NCBI RefSeq assembly: GCF_900115665.1 | Contig: NZ_FOXH01000015.1 | Coordinates: 108,840 to 172,839, forward strand | Source: Pseudarcicella hirudinis | GTDB taxonomy: Bacteria > Bacteroidota > Bacteroidia > Cytophagales > Spirosomataceae | Direction: 5' to 3' | DNA: 64,000 bases | Shown: piece after piece, positions 9,302 to 20,545 of the stretch | Layout of the letters: each line of letters starts with the position of its first letter | Numbering within the stretch: the stretch's first letter is position 1 | The notes under the pieces: model-generated | Seen by the model: only the letters and a program-made list of their open reading frames with translations | The model's database searches: none | Told to the model about the DNA's origin: nothing | Position numbers and translations under genes: made by a program

Positions 9302-10333
9302 TTATTCTGCATCAGGAAGCCCTTTGTATTTCGAAGCTTCGAATATTTTCTGGGCATTCGGATTTTTCATAAGCTCCTGAATAGTGAGTTTTTCATCTTC
9401 TTCAAAATATTTGCTGACAATCCGGTAACCAAGCCAGCGACCAATTGAGCCGGGGCAGCGGGAACCTATTTCAGGTGTGGCAGGTCTTTCTCCGATATAT
9501 TTCCCTTTTATTGGTTCCTGCGTATTGTATAACAGCTTATTGTCTATAAAATGAGCCCAAATGTCCTGTTGAAAAGCATAACTCTCATTCAATTGTTCAG
9601 CCGTATAGCCGATAAATAAACTATCAGATTTAGAAGGTAACATCGTCTGCCCGAAAACATAACTTTTCCCATACCAGACCATCTCTGATAACAACGTTTT
9701 ATCATTTGGATTGGTTGCATTATAATTAGCAGATAAAAGCAAAATGGCCTGAGGGACAACGGTTTGCGGATTCAGTCTTCTGAGCTGATAGGAGAAAACT
9801 TCGGGAGGAAGAAATTTGGCATTTTTCCCCATAAAATAGTCCAATCCGATCACAATTACAGAATCTGAAACATACAGATGTGTAGCGGGAAATGCGCCTA
9901 CTCCTCCAAATCCCGAAAAAATGGTGTAAATTTTGGGTTCTTTAAACTCCGGATAATAATACTTTAAATGCTGAAATGCCTCATGAAAATCATTTTCAAG
10001 GTTCCCGTTTCCAAAAAAAGCTTTCAATTGAGATTGTTTATAAAAGGCCTGCAATCCCTCATTATTTACCAAAAGAAGAAGTTTGTCAGCAAGTTCATTG
10101 AAGCCCTCCGGAGGAGTCTGAAAGTATCTTTCCGCAACAAGTTTGTTATCAGTAAGAAAATTAAGCAGACTTTCTTTCGTTTTACAAGCGAAAAGTTTTT
10201 GTTCAAGTCTCTCAATGTCAACTTTTACATTGACCTTCTGAATTTCTTCTTCAGGGTCTTTCTGTTCTCTGCAACTATAAAAACTTATACCGATAAGCAG
10301 GAAGAATGCTAATTTTAACAAACGGATTATCAT
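9302..10333 (-). CDS. gldB: Gliding motility lipoprotein GldB
   Basis: A 343-residue lipoprotein with an N-terminal signal and lipobox ending in Cys at about residue 21 (ISFYSC). GldB is required for gliding in Flavobacterium and is conserved across the phylum. Recognisable features are the conserved middle (FSGFGGVGAFPATHLYVSDSV then IGLDYFMG) and the C-terminal GSRCPGSIGRWLGYRIVSKY block. The biochemical role is unknown; it sits in the cell envelope. The gene is divergent from the beta-barrel gene at 10414 with 80 nt between start codons. Its presence argues for a gliding or T9SS-bearing Bacteroidota. Confidence 0.85.
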   Translation of the reverse strand: MIIRLLKLAFFLLIGISFYSCREQKDPEEEIQKVNVKVDIERLEQKLFACKTKESLLNFLTDNKLVAERYFQTPPEGFNELADKLLLLVNNEGLQAFYKQSQLKAFFGNGNLENDFHEAFQHLKYYYPEFKEPKIYTIFSGFGGVGAFPATHLYVSDSVIVIGLDYFMGKNAKFLPPEVFSYQLRRLNPQTVVPQAILLLSANYNATNPNDKTLLSEMVWYGKSYVFGQTMLPSKSDSLFIGYTAEQLNESYAFQQDIWAHFIDNKLLYNTQEPIKGKYIGERPATPEIGSRCPGSIGRWLGYRIVSKYFEEDEKLTIQELMKNPNAQKIFEASKYKGLPDAE

Positions 10334-10413
10334 TTCAAAAATATTTACCAGTAAGCTCCGGATGTTTTCGAATTTACGAAAGAGCTGTACTGCAAGGAAA
10401 AACGTACAAAATT

Positions 10414-11163
10414 ATGAATAAAAACGTTGTGTTGATTCTTTTTATGATTTTGAGTTTCCCGACTTTTGCACAAAGATACTCAGGAGACTATGATGGAGGA
10501 TACGGTTTTGGAAGCAGAATAAGAATGGGCTTCAGATTTGCCCCGACAATTGTTTCCAATTACGTGGAAGCCGGCAGACGTTTTAATGGCTTTGATAGCG
10601 GAGGTCTGGATATGAGGGTTAGTCTCGGGCCAACTGCGGATTTCTTTTTTGCAGAAAAATATGCTTTTTCAACAGGATTGCTTTATACCGTAAAAAGTGT
10701 TCATTACAGCGTCCCGAGTCGTTTTTACAATGATGAAATCTTCAGTGCTTCCCCGGTTCCGAAAGCAGAGCAGTCGGGAGATGCCAGTTATAACCTTCAG
10801 TATCTGCAAGTTCCGTTAACACTTAAGCTTTATACTGACGAATTGTTTGACAGAACAAAAATGTATATCCAGTGCGGAGGAATGGTTGATATTAAAGTTG
10901 CTGAAAAGCCTCTGGATAAATATACAAATGCCATCTACCAGTTTCAGCAAAGACTCCCTTCCAATCAGAATGTTTTTGGATTTGGAGATGCGAACCTTGT
11001 TTTAGGGCTCGGATTAGAATATAATTTAGGAAGAGGAATGGATGCTGTATTTTTTGGAATCCAATACCAGAGAGGACTTGTTGAAATTAATAACCAAAGA
11101 GCTTTTGATGACCTGATTACTAAAAACAATATTATTCAATTAGAAATGGGAGTCAGATTCTGA
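10414..11163 (+). CDS. Outer-membrane beta-barrel protein (PorT-like family)
   Basis: A 249-residue protein with a clear signal peptide (MNKNVVLILFMILSFPTFAQ), which fixes ATG 10414 as the start; the frame is open further upstream. The rest shows alternating amphipathic strands and ends in a C-terminal Phe (LEMGVRF), as for an outer-membrane barrel. It contains blocks such as FAEKYAFSTGLLYT and YNLQYLQVPLTLKLYT, typical of the PorT/OMP beta-barrel family. Whether it is the T9SS component PorT or a paralogue cannot be decided here. It is divergent from gldB. Confidence 0.7.
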   Translation: MNKNVVLILFMILSFPTFAQRYSGDYDGGYGFGSRIRMGFRFAPTIVSNYVEAGRRFNGFDSGGLDMRVSLGPTADFFFAEKYAFSTGLLYTVKSVHYSVPSRFYNDEIFSASPVPKAEQSGDASYNLQYLQVPLTLKLYTDELFDRTKMYIQCGGMVDIKVAEKPLDKYTNAIYQFQQRLPSNQNVFGFGDANLVLGLGLEYNLGRGMDAVFFGIQYQRGLVEINNQRAFDDLITKNNIIQLEMGVRF

Positions 11164-11190
11164 TTATAAATCATGGTTTTTGAGAAATAG

Positions 11191-11229
11191 AAAATCGGCT
11201 GTTCCTGTTAAAAGGGACAGCCGATTTTT
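11191..11229. terminator. Bidirectional terminator
   Basis: AAAATCGGCTGT and ACAGCCGATTTTT form the stem, with a short inner mismatch and an A-rich loop, flanked by A and T runs. It separates the convergent barrel gene and amidohydrolase gene. Confidence 0.85.
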
Positions 11230-11239
11230 ATGAGTAAAT

Positions 11240-12703
11240 CTATTTTCTATAATCTAAAGCAGGTTTTCTGTCACCCAGGAGCGCCTCATATTTAAAATTT
11301 GCCCCTCTTTTTTCGAGCCATTCAGCGCGGGCTTTTTCTATTAAAGATTGGTTTTTGTATAAGTCAATAGCAGTGCAGGCGAGTGTTTTGGCTGCAACAA
11401 TCATTCCTTTCTGACCAATTGTCATTCCACTTGCAGCAGTAGATTGCCAGCTATGTGCAGCAGAACCGGGAACCCATGTTGCGGTACTTAATCCTACTGT
11501 AGGAACGGTCCAGCTTACATCCCCGACATCAGTGGAGCCGCCACTTGTTGCAGTTTCGGAAGCATCTCGGAAATCTTTGACTTTAGCAGCATTTTCGAGA
11601 GGAACCTTTTGTTCACCCAAAGTCTGACTTATTTTTTCAGCGAAAGCCTTCTCTTCATCATTGTAGATAACACCCCCTGCTTTTACCAGGTTATTGTGCA
11701 TTATTTCGGCAAGTGTAATATTTGGTAAAAGGTTATAAACTCCTCCAAGCACTTCCCATTCTACTTTTGTTCCGGTACCTAAAGCAGCTCCCTGAGCAGC
11801 ATTTTCAATTCTTTTCCAGACACTTTGCAGAATGTCACGGTCTTTATTACGGGCATAATAATAAACTTCAGCGAAGGCGGGCACTACATTTGGGGCTTCA
11901 CCACCCTTTGTAATTACATAATGTATTCTTGTATCTGAAGGGATATGTTCACGCATCATATTCACCATATTATCCATCGCTTCAACGCCATCCAGTGCAG
12001 AACGTCCTCTTTCCGGAGAGGCAGAAGCATGTGCAGCAATACCTTTGAATCTGAATTTTCCATTTTTATTGGCTAAGGATGTTCCCGCATCGGCCGAATT
12101 CAGTGAGCCCGGATGCCAGTGCAGCACCACGTCAACGTCGTTGAACAGGCCTTCTCTTACCATATACACTTTTCCTGAACCACCTTCTTCCGCCGGACAG
12201 CCGTAAATTTTGACGGTACCTTTCTGACCGGAAGATTTAAGCCAGTTTTTTACCTCAACTGCCGCTGCTACGGAAGCTGTTCCAAATAAGTTATGCCCGC
12301 AACCATGTCCGCCTTTCTGATTTGGAATAGGTTTAATTTCCGGAGCCACTTCCTGAGCAAGTCCCGGTAAAGCATCATACTCCCCCAAAATACCGATTAC
12401 AGGCTTTCCTTCACCGTAAGTTGCCACGAATGCGGTTGGAATTCCGGCTACACCTGCCTGAACGGTGAATCCTTCTTTTTTTAGCTGCTCCTGTAAGAGC
12501 GCAGAGCTTTTTTCTTCCAAATACCCTAACTCTGCGAAATTCCAGATTTGTTTGGAAATTCCTGCGTATTCATCAAAACGCTTGTCGATATTTGAAATCA
12601 CCGTTTGTTTATCTGTGTCCTGTGGAATAGCGGCGTTTTTCTTTTTTTGGGCAAATCCGGAAACGGAGATCAGAAGACTGGCAAAAAGTAAAGTTTTTTT
12701 CAT
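11240..12703 (-). CDS. Secreted M20-family amidohydrolase (AbgB-like)
   Basis: A 487-residue metallo-hydrolase with a signal peptide (MKKTLLFASLLISVSGFAQ), placing it in the periplasm or outside. The M20 metal-site segments are GILGEYDALPG, KGGHGCGHNLFGTA and CPAEEGGSGKVYM. The dimerisation domain starts near GKFRFKGIAAHASASPERG, and the closing metal ligand region is AHSWQS. The nearest described types are p-aminobenzoyl-glutamate and related amide hydrolases. The substrate is not determined by sequence. It is a single gene with a terminator just downstream. Confidence 0.85.
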   Translation of the reverse strand: MKKTLLFASLLISVSGFAQKKKNAAIPQDTDKQTVISNIDKRFDEYAGISKQIWNFAELGYLEEKSSALLQEQLKKEGFTVQAGVAGIPTAFVATYGEGKPVIGILGEYDALPGLAQEVAPEIKPIPNQKGGHGCGHNLFGTASVAAAVEVKNWLKSSGQKGTVKIYGCPAEEGGSGKVYMVREGLFNDVDVVLHWHPGSLNSADAGTSLANKNGKFRFKGIAAHASASPERGRSALDGVEAMDNMVNMMREHIPSDTRIHYVITKGGEAPNVVPAFAEVYYYARNKDRDILQSVWKRIENAAQGAALGTGTKVEWEVLGGVYNLLPNITLAEIMHNNLVKAGGVIYNDEEKAFAEKISQTLGEQKVPLENAAKVKDFRDASETATSGGSTDVGDVSWTVPTVGLSTATWVPGSAAHSWQSTAASGMTIGQKGMIVAAKTLACTAIDLYKNQSLIEKARAEWLEKRGANFKYEALLGDRKPALDYRK

Positions 12704-12855
12704 AAAAAGGTAGCTGGCTTGTTGGTTGTATTTTTAAAACTAGCTTCAAAAAGAAGGATTTGCAAGACCTGGATTAATTTAAACAGGTTTTTGTACGGGA
12801 ATTTAGGCAAATGATGAAATTGTTCCCTATTTTTAAATTGAAAATTATAACAACT

Positions 12856-13380
12856 ATGACTTCGTTTACCACAATACTTTTGCGATTCGGTGAAAATGGA
12901 GAGAAAACAGGCTGGACCTATATTCATATTCCGGTAGATATTGCCAATGAAATAAAGCCGGACACAAGAGTGTCTTTTCGGGTAAAAGGGACAATTGACA
13001 ACTTTCCGATAAGGCAGGTTGCTTTACTCCCGGTTGGAGAGGGGGATTTTATAATTCCTATGAATGCAAACATCAGAAAAGGAATAGGAGGAAAGAAAGC
13101 AGGAGCTTCCGTGAAAGTTTCATTCGAGTTAGATGAGAGTGAATTTGAATTTTCAGAGGATTTTCTTAGTTGTCTTGAAGATGAACCCAAAGCCCTTGAA
13201 AATTTCAAAAAACAGCCACCCAGTCATCAGAAATACTTTTCTAAATGGATAGAAGATGCTAAAACGATAGAAACCAAAACCAAACGCATCAGTCAGAGTG
13301 TGGAAGGATTGCTGATGGGAATGAATTTCGGAGAAATGGTCCGGTACTTTAAGGCCAGAAAAGATGAATTGGAGAGATAA
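12856..13380 (+). CDS. DUF1905 / YdeI-OmdA-type protein
   Basis: A 174-residue cytosolic protein from ATG 12856; the frame opens 15 codons upstream but homology-like sequence starts at MTSFTTILLRFGENG. The N-terminal half is a DUF1905 beta-barrel (GWTYIHIPVDIANEI, then GTIDNFPIRQVALLPVGEGDFIIPMNANIRK). The C-terminal half is a helical YdeI/OmdA-associated segment (FKKQPPSHQKYFSKWIEDAKTIETKTKRI). The family has been linked to bacteriocin tolerance in enterics but its molecular role is not established. Confidence 0.75.
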   Translation: MTSFTTILLRFGENGEKTGWTYIHIPVDIANEIKPDTRVSFRVKGTIDNFPIRQVALLPVGEGDFIIPMNANIRKGIGGKKAGASVKVSFELDESEFEFSEDFLSCLEDEPKALENFKKQPPSHQKYFSKWIEDAKTIETKTKRISQSVEGLLMGMNFGEMVRYFKARKDELER

Positions 13381-13468
13381 TTCAGCTTTGAGAAAAAAGT
13401 CTTTTATATTTTCGTTTGACACCTTGAAATAATGCTTTAGTGCTAGCAATAAAACACTTTTTTAAGTT

Positions 13469-14951
13469 ATGAATAAAGAAATCCAACTGGTAGAATGGAA
13501 ACAAATCTGGAAGGATGATTATTTAGGGTGGCTTGCTGGTTATGCAAATGCAAACGGGGGAACGCTTATTATCGGAAAAAATGATTCAGGGAATGTTATT
13601 GGTATTGATAATGCCCCCAAACTACTGGTAGATCTTCCAAATAAAATCAGAGATGTATTGGGTATTATTGTTGATGTTAATTTAAAAACAGAAAATACGC
13701 TTGAATATATTGAAATTACTGTTCCGGTATATTCTCACGGGATTAGTTATAAAGGAGAATATCATTATAGATCGGGTAGTACAAAACAAATTCTTAAGGG
13801 AGCATCACTAAATAAGTTTTTATTAGACAAAAGTGGTCTTCAATGGGAAGCAATTGAAGTCTCTGCAATTTCTTTTCCGGAATTGGACTTAAAAGCTTTT
13901 GATTTTTTTCAGAAAAGGAGCTTCTCAAACAACCAGATTAAGTGAATCCGAGCTGGTTGTTTCAAATGAAATTCTTTTAGAAAAGCTAAACTTAATTTCA
14001 AATAAATCTCTGACCCGGGCAGCTATACTGTTATTTCATAACAATCCTGAGAAATTTATCAGTGGTGCTTATATCAAAATAGGTTTTTTTAATGAACACT
14101 TAGAGGTGGCTTTTCATGATGAGATACATGGCTCTCTTTTTTATCAGATTGAAGAAACTATTGAGATATTAACAAAAAAATATCTTAGAACAAATCTCCG
14201 TTTTGGTGATATCAAACGTACAGAAGAGTTAGACTATCCTGTCAGAGCTTTGCGGGAAGCTATTATTAATGCCATTGCACATAAAGATTATAGTTTGCAT
14301 AATCCTGTTCAGATAAAAGTCTTTGAGAATAAAATACAGATTTTTAATGAGGGGACTTTACCGAATAATTGGACAATAGAGCAATTCCTCGGCAATCATC
14401 CATCAAGACCTGCCAACCCTATGATTGCGAATGTATTATTCAGGGCCGGGTATATTGAGGCTTGGGGAACGGGTATAAGTGTAATAATCAGAGAATGTAA
14501 CATCAGAGGACTACCGCTGCCACAATTTAACTTTGATTTTGGAGGTTTAATGGTAGAAATACAACAAAATAATCTTAATGCTAAAGTATTGTCTTCTGGT
14601 CTTTATAAAGCACTTGAGCTGTTGTTAAGTCAAGGAAGTAACCCATCTATTACTGATAGAAATATTTCAGAGTTTGCTCCTATTGCAAAAAGATTAGAAG
14701 ATAAGTCTTTATCTCTTATTATTGCATTTCCGGAAGGAGATCCTCTTAGAAGAAAAGATGTTATGACTTTGATTGATTTAACAAATCAAACTTACAATAC
14801 AGAACGCTATCTGACGCCTTTGATTAAAGAAGGATTGATTTCTCAAATTATTAAGAGCCGTCCAAATAGCTCTAATCAACGCTACATTTTGACGGAGAAG
14901 GGTTCTAAATTTAAATATATACTTAGGAGTATAACGAAAAATGAGAGCTAA
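13469..14951 (+). pseudogene. AlbA_2 (Schlafen-like) ATP-binding regulator, split by a frameshift
   Basis: Two overlapping frames together encode one protein of about 493 residues. The first frame (13469-13945) has the AlbA_2 domain (LAGYANANGGTLIIGKNDSGNVIGI). The second (from about 13899) continues with the RecG-like/HATPase_c_4 part (YPVRALREAIINAIAHKDYS, EAWGTGISVIIRECN) and a C-terminal winged helix. The switch occurs at a run of seven T (13903-13909). With six T the reading would be continuous (KAFDFF then RKGASQTTRLSE). Family members are usually intact with this domain order. It is a single-base event: a genuine mutation, phase-variable slippage or a sequencing error. Confidence 0.8.
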
Positions 14952-14967
14952 CTAACTAACTAACTAA
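14948..14967. repeat. CTAA x5 tetranucleotide repeat with stops in all frames
   Basis: Five perfect CTAA units at the end of the AlbA_2 gene. The period of four places TAA in all three forward frames, and the first unit provides the gene's stop codon. Confidence 0.8.
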
Positions 14968-15002
14968 GTACTAATTAAAAATGACTTTACAACACCCCAT
15001 TT

Positions 15003-15046
15003 ATAGCACAAGGCCTTGTCTAACAATAAACAAGGCCTTGTGCTAT
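15003..15046. terminator. Long bidirectional hairpin after valS
   Basis: ATAGCACAAGGCCTTGT pairs perfectly with ACAAGGCCTTGTGCTAT (17 bp) over a 10-nt loop. It lies between the convergent AlbA_2 gene and valS. No U run follows on either strand, so it may act as an mRNA 3' end stabiliser as much as an intrinsic terminator. Confidence 0.6.
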
Positions 15047-15060
15047 ATAAATGCGAATTG

Positions 15061-17697
<2,637 letters not shown>

Positions 17698-17968
17698 ATT
17701 ACTGAATTGCGGATTTTTGATTGAAGGGTTTCTACTTGAAAAACAATCAGGTGTCCATATTTTCTTTTTGTCAAAAATTAGTCTGCAAAGATAAGAATTT
17801 TGAAGGAAAGGGTTTCCAAACTCTTGAAAGAAGTATAGATACGAGTGCTTATCAAAAGCATTATTTTTCGGAAAAAGAGAAAGAACAATTAAAACTTGTC
17901 TCCGGTAAAATTCTCTTTCAAACAATTCCCGTAAATTAGAGTTAGCATTGAGAAGTAATTTCCTGGTT

Positions 17969-18418
17969 ATGTTTATTAAATTTCTTCTGTTTTTCGGCAC
18001 ATTTTTTCTGATGGAAGGCTTTGCATGGTTTATTCATAAGTTCATCATGCACGGAATTATGTGGAACTGGCATCAGTCGCACCATGTCCATCATAAAGAC
18101 ATTTTGGAGAAAAACGACCTTTTTTCTGTGGTTTTTGGCATTGTATCTACAGCAGCGATTATAACCGGAGACCTGATTCCATCAGTATGGTTTTTGTTTT
18201 GGATCGGTTTAGGCATAGCTTTATACGGAATTTTCTATTTTATTTTCCATGATATCATTGTACACCGGAGAATAAAGATTAAATATGTTGCCCGGAATAA
18301 ATACATGAAAAGAATTATGAGGGCGCATTATATTCATCACAAAATCCATACAAGAGAAGGAGCCGAGGCATTTGGATTTTTGTGGGCTCCCAAAAAATAT
18401 GAGAAAAAAGATGATTAG
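17969..18418 (+). CDS. crtZ: Beta-carotene hydroxylase (CrtZ-type)
   Basis: An integral membrane di-iron hydroxylase of 149 residues from ATG 17969; a TTG at 17948 would add seven. It adds hydroxyls at C3 of beta-ionone rings, giving zeaxanthin-type pigments. The family's histidine clusters are all present: HKFIMH, HQSHHVHH, HDIIVHRR and HYIHH. Two to four hydrophobic helices separate them. No other carotenoid gene is in the window. The start lies about 270 nt from the divergent valS start. A fatty-acid hydroxylase role is a less likely alternative given the size and spacing of the His boxes. Confidence 0.88.
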   Translation: MFIKFLLFFGTFFLMEGFAWFIHKFIMHGIMWNWHQSHHVHHKDILEKNDLFSVVFGIVSTAAIITGDLIPSVWFLFWIGLGIALYGIFYFIFHDIIVHRRIKIKYVARNKYMKRIMRAHYIHHKIHTREGAEAFGFLWAPKKYEKKDD

Positions 18419-18424
18419 AAAAAA

Positions 18425-18448
18425 CTCCGGCAAAAAGGAGTAGTTTTG
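18425..18448 (+). terminator. Weak hairpin terminator after crtZ
   Basis: ACTCC and GGAGT form a 5-bp stem with an A-rich loop, followed by AGTTTTG. It is short but well placed between crtZ and the sigma factor gene. Confidence 0.4.
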
Positions 18449-18503
18449 AAAGGTGCGATGTCTTTTCTAAAGAAGGTAATTTTTGAGTAAATTATAATTC
18501 TGA

Positions 18504-19115
18504 GTGGCAATATCTCCAAAAACGCATCCTGAAACAGACGACCTGAGTCTTTGGCAAGCCTTTAAAAAAGGTGATGAAATGGCTTTTACTGTTTTGTACC
18601 AAAGATATATCCGGGTTTTGTATGCTTATGGCAAGAAATTACTTTCAGACGATGAGCTTGTTGAAGATACCATTCAGGATCTTTTTACCGACCTCTGGCG
18701 CATGAGGGATAAATTAGGAGATGCCCGGTCGGTTAAATTCTATCTTTTTCGGTCGCTTCGCAGAAAAATCCATAAATCACTTACTCCCGATTACCTTTTT
18801 AGAGAAGATTGGGAAAATACGGATGAAAAGCTCCTCCCGACACTTCCGTCTTTCGAGTCTGTTCTGACAGATTCAGAAAATTCCCAATGGAAAACAGATC
18901 AATTAGAAAACTGGCTGAAATCCCTGCCGACCCGTCAGTATGAAGCACTTGTTTTGAAGTATTATCAGGAATTTGACTATTCTGAAATAGGCATTATTCT
19001 TTCTATCAATGAACAGTCTGCAAGGAATCTCGTACAGAAAGCCCTTCTTAGTCTTCGCAAAATCGCTATTCCTCTTCTTATTTTGCTCCTCTTAGGTACA
19101 ATTTTAAATTTTTGA
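18504..19115 (+). CDS. ECF (FecI-like) sigma factor with hydrophobic tail
   Basis: A 203-residue extracytoplasmic-function sigma factor starting at GTG 18504. Region 2 is at about residues 22-90 (FTVLYQRYIRVLYAYGKKLL, EDTIQDLFTDLWRMRD). Region 4 is at about 130-185 (LPTRQYEALVLKYYQEFDYSEIGIIL then a helix-turn-helix). After region 4 the chain ends in IAIPLLILLLLGTILNF, long enough to span or dip into a membrane. It is followed by the FecR-type anti-sigma gene and the SusC/SusD locus, so it probably activates that locus in response to the glycan signal transmitted by the STN domain of the SusC-like receptor. Confidence 0.9.
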   Translation: MAISPKTHPETDDLSLWQAFKKGDEMAFTVLYQRYIRVLYAYGKKLLSDDELVEDTIQDLFTDLWRMRDKLGDARSVKFYLFRSLRRKIHKSLTPDYLFREDWENTDEKLLPTLPSFESVLTDSENSQWKTDQLENWLKSLPTRQYEALVLKYYQEFDYSEIGIILSINEQSARNLVQKALLSLRKIAIPLLILLLLGTILNF

Positions 19116-19207
19116 AAAAAAAATTACCCAAAGCGAGTTAAAAGTCAAAAACATAGCCTCTTTCTATTTGAAGACGAAATAATTAAATTTTCTCTTTGAA
19201 AAGTAAT

Positions 19208-20311
19208 ATGATGAACTATCGAAATTTTCAGATCCAGGATTTCATTGAAGATGCCGCATTCAAGGAGTGGGTTATGAAGCCTGACATGCATTCTGACGCA
19301 TTCTGGAATAACTTTTTAGAACAACATCCTGAGAAGACGAACCTGTTAAACAATGCCAGAAATGTATTGTTAGCAGTGAAATCTGAGATAGAAAAGGATT
19401 TTCCTTCTGAAGCTCAGGTTCAGAGAATTTTTGAGAATCTGCAGGATCAGTTGCAGGAGACAAAAGATGCTGCGCAAAATGTTGAAAAGGTACAAAGAAT
19501 CTGGTCGTGGAAATGGTCTGCGGCTGCCTCTGTTCTTTTAGTGGCAGGTCTGGCTTTGATTTATGCTCATTGGTTTAAACAGGATAAAAGTATCGCAGTT
19601 TATGAAAAAATGATTTCTGCATCTGAAGGGAATTTGCTGGAAAAGCATAATGATACTGATCAGCTTATGAAAGTGGTATTGCCTGACGGAAGTGAAGTTA
19701 CGCTGGAGAAAAATAGCAGAATAAGCTATCCGGTAGTTTTTGAGAAGAATAAACGCGAAGTATATCTGATCGGAGAAGCATTCTTTCAGGTAAAAAAAGA
19801 TCCTAAAAAGCCGTTTTTGGTATTTGCCAATGAACTGGTTACCAAAGTTCTGGGGACAAGTTTTAGAATAAAAGCTTTTGGTGAAGACAAAAATGTTTTG
19901 GTAATCGTAAAAACAGGAAGAGTTTCTGTTTTTGCCAATCAGCAGATAAAAACCCAGGATCCGGAAACATCAGGATTAGTGCTTACGCCTAACCAGGAAG
20001 TAATTTTTGAAAGGGCAGATCAGCGGTTTTCGAGAAAATTAGTGGAAAATCCGGTCATTTTGCTTTCTGCTGATGAATTACAGCATTATAGCTTTGACGA
20101 TGCTCCGGTAGCAAAAATCTTTGATGCCATTGAAAAAGCCTACGGTGTGGATATTGTATTTGACGAAGAAATTATGAGTGATTGTAAGCTGACTACTTCG
20201 CTTACCAACGAGACCCTTTTCGAAAAACTGGATATTGTGTGTAAAGGAATTGATGCTGAATACAAAGTGGTTGATGCTCAGGTTATTATTTCAAGCAAAG
20301 GTTGCCGTTGA
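19208..20311 (+). CDS. FecR-type anti-sigma factor
   Basis: A 367-residue inner-membrane regulator from ATG 19208; a TTG at 19196 would add four. The cytosolic N-terminal part (1-105) would hold the sigma factor. One TM helix is at about 106-124 (AAASVLLVAGLALIYAHW). The periplasmic FecR domain contains VVLPDGSEVTLEKNSRISYP and VYLIGEAFFQV, and a C-terminal DUF4974 domain is near ELQHYSFDDAPVAKIFDAIEKAYGVDIVF. It sits 92 nt after the sigma gene and upstream of the SusC-like receptor, the classic sigma/anti-sigma/receptor relay of Bacteroidota. Confidence 0.92.
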   Translation: MMNYRNFQIQDFIEDAAFKEWVMKPDMHSDAFWNNFLEQHPEKTNLLNNARNVLLAVKSEIEKDFPSEAQVQRIFENLQDQLQETKDAAQNVEKVQRIWSWKWSAAASVLLVAGLALIYAHWFKQDKSIAVYEKMISASEGNLLEKHNDTDQLMKVVLPDGSEVTLEKNSRISYPVVFEKNKREVYLIGEAFFQVKKDPKKPFLVFANELVTKVLGTSFRIKAFGEDKNVLVIVKTGRVSVFANQQIKTQDPETSGLVLTPNQEVIFERADQRFSRKLVENPVILLSADELQHYSFDDAPVAKIFDAIEKAYGVDIVFDEEIMSDCKLTTSLTNETLFEKLDIVCKGIDAEYKVVDAQVIISSKGCR

Positions 20312-20421
20312 TAGCTGATTGAGAATAAACAATACAATTGAAATATAATAATTTACCTATACTTAATCCCTAAAAAACCTTTTACTATATGACTGAAAGT
20401 TAACAAATCTTCACAAAAAAA

Positions 20422-20498
20422 GTCGGCAATGGTACCAGCATTACCGACCTGAATTTCCCTTATTTCTTTTCGAAGCTCGCATTGGTAGAAACCAATGC
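20422..20498 (+). promoter_or_regulatory. Two hairpins in the leader of the SusC-like gene
   Basis: Hairpin A (20422-20448): GTCGG-C-AATG with CATT-A-CCGAC over a 7-nt loop. Hairpin B (20479-20498): GCATTGGT with ACCAATGC, perfect, over an AGAA tetraloop. Both lie in the 234-nt space between the anti-sigma gene and the receptor gene. Neither has a T run, so they look like leader structure rather than terminators. Confidence 0.5.
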
Positions 20499-20545
20499 AC
20501 AGGGATCGTTTTTGCTCATTTAACATTACAAAAACATTAAAATTA

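Noticed and set aside
17698..18000. 101-codon N-terminal extension of ValS
   Set aside because: It has no synthetase or targeting character, and the family begins at the Met encoded at 17697. The extension also overlaps the crtZ start region.
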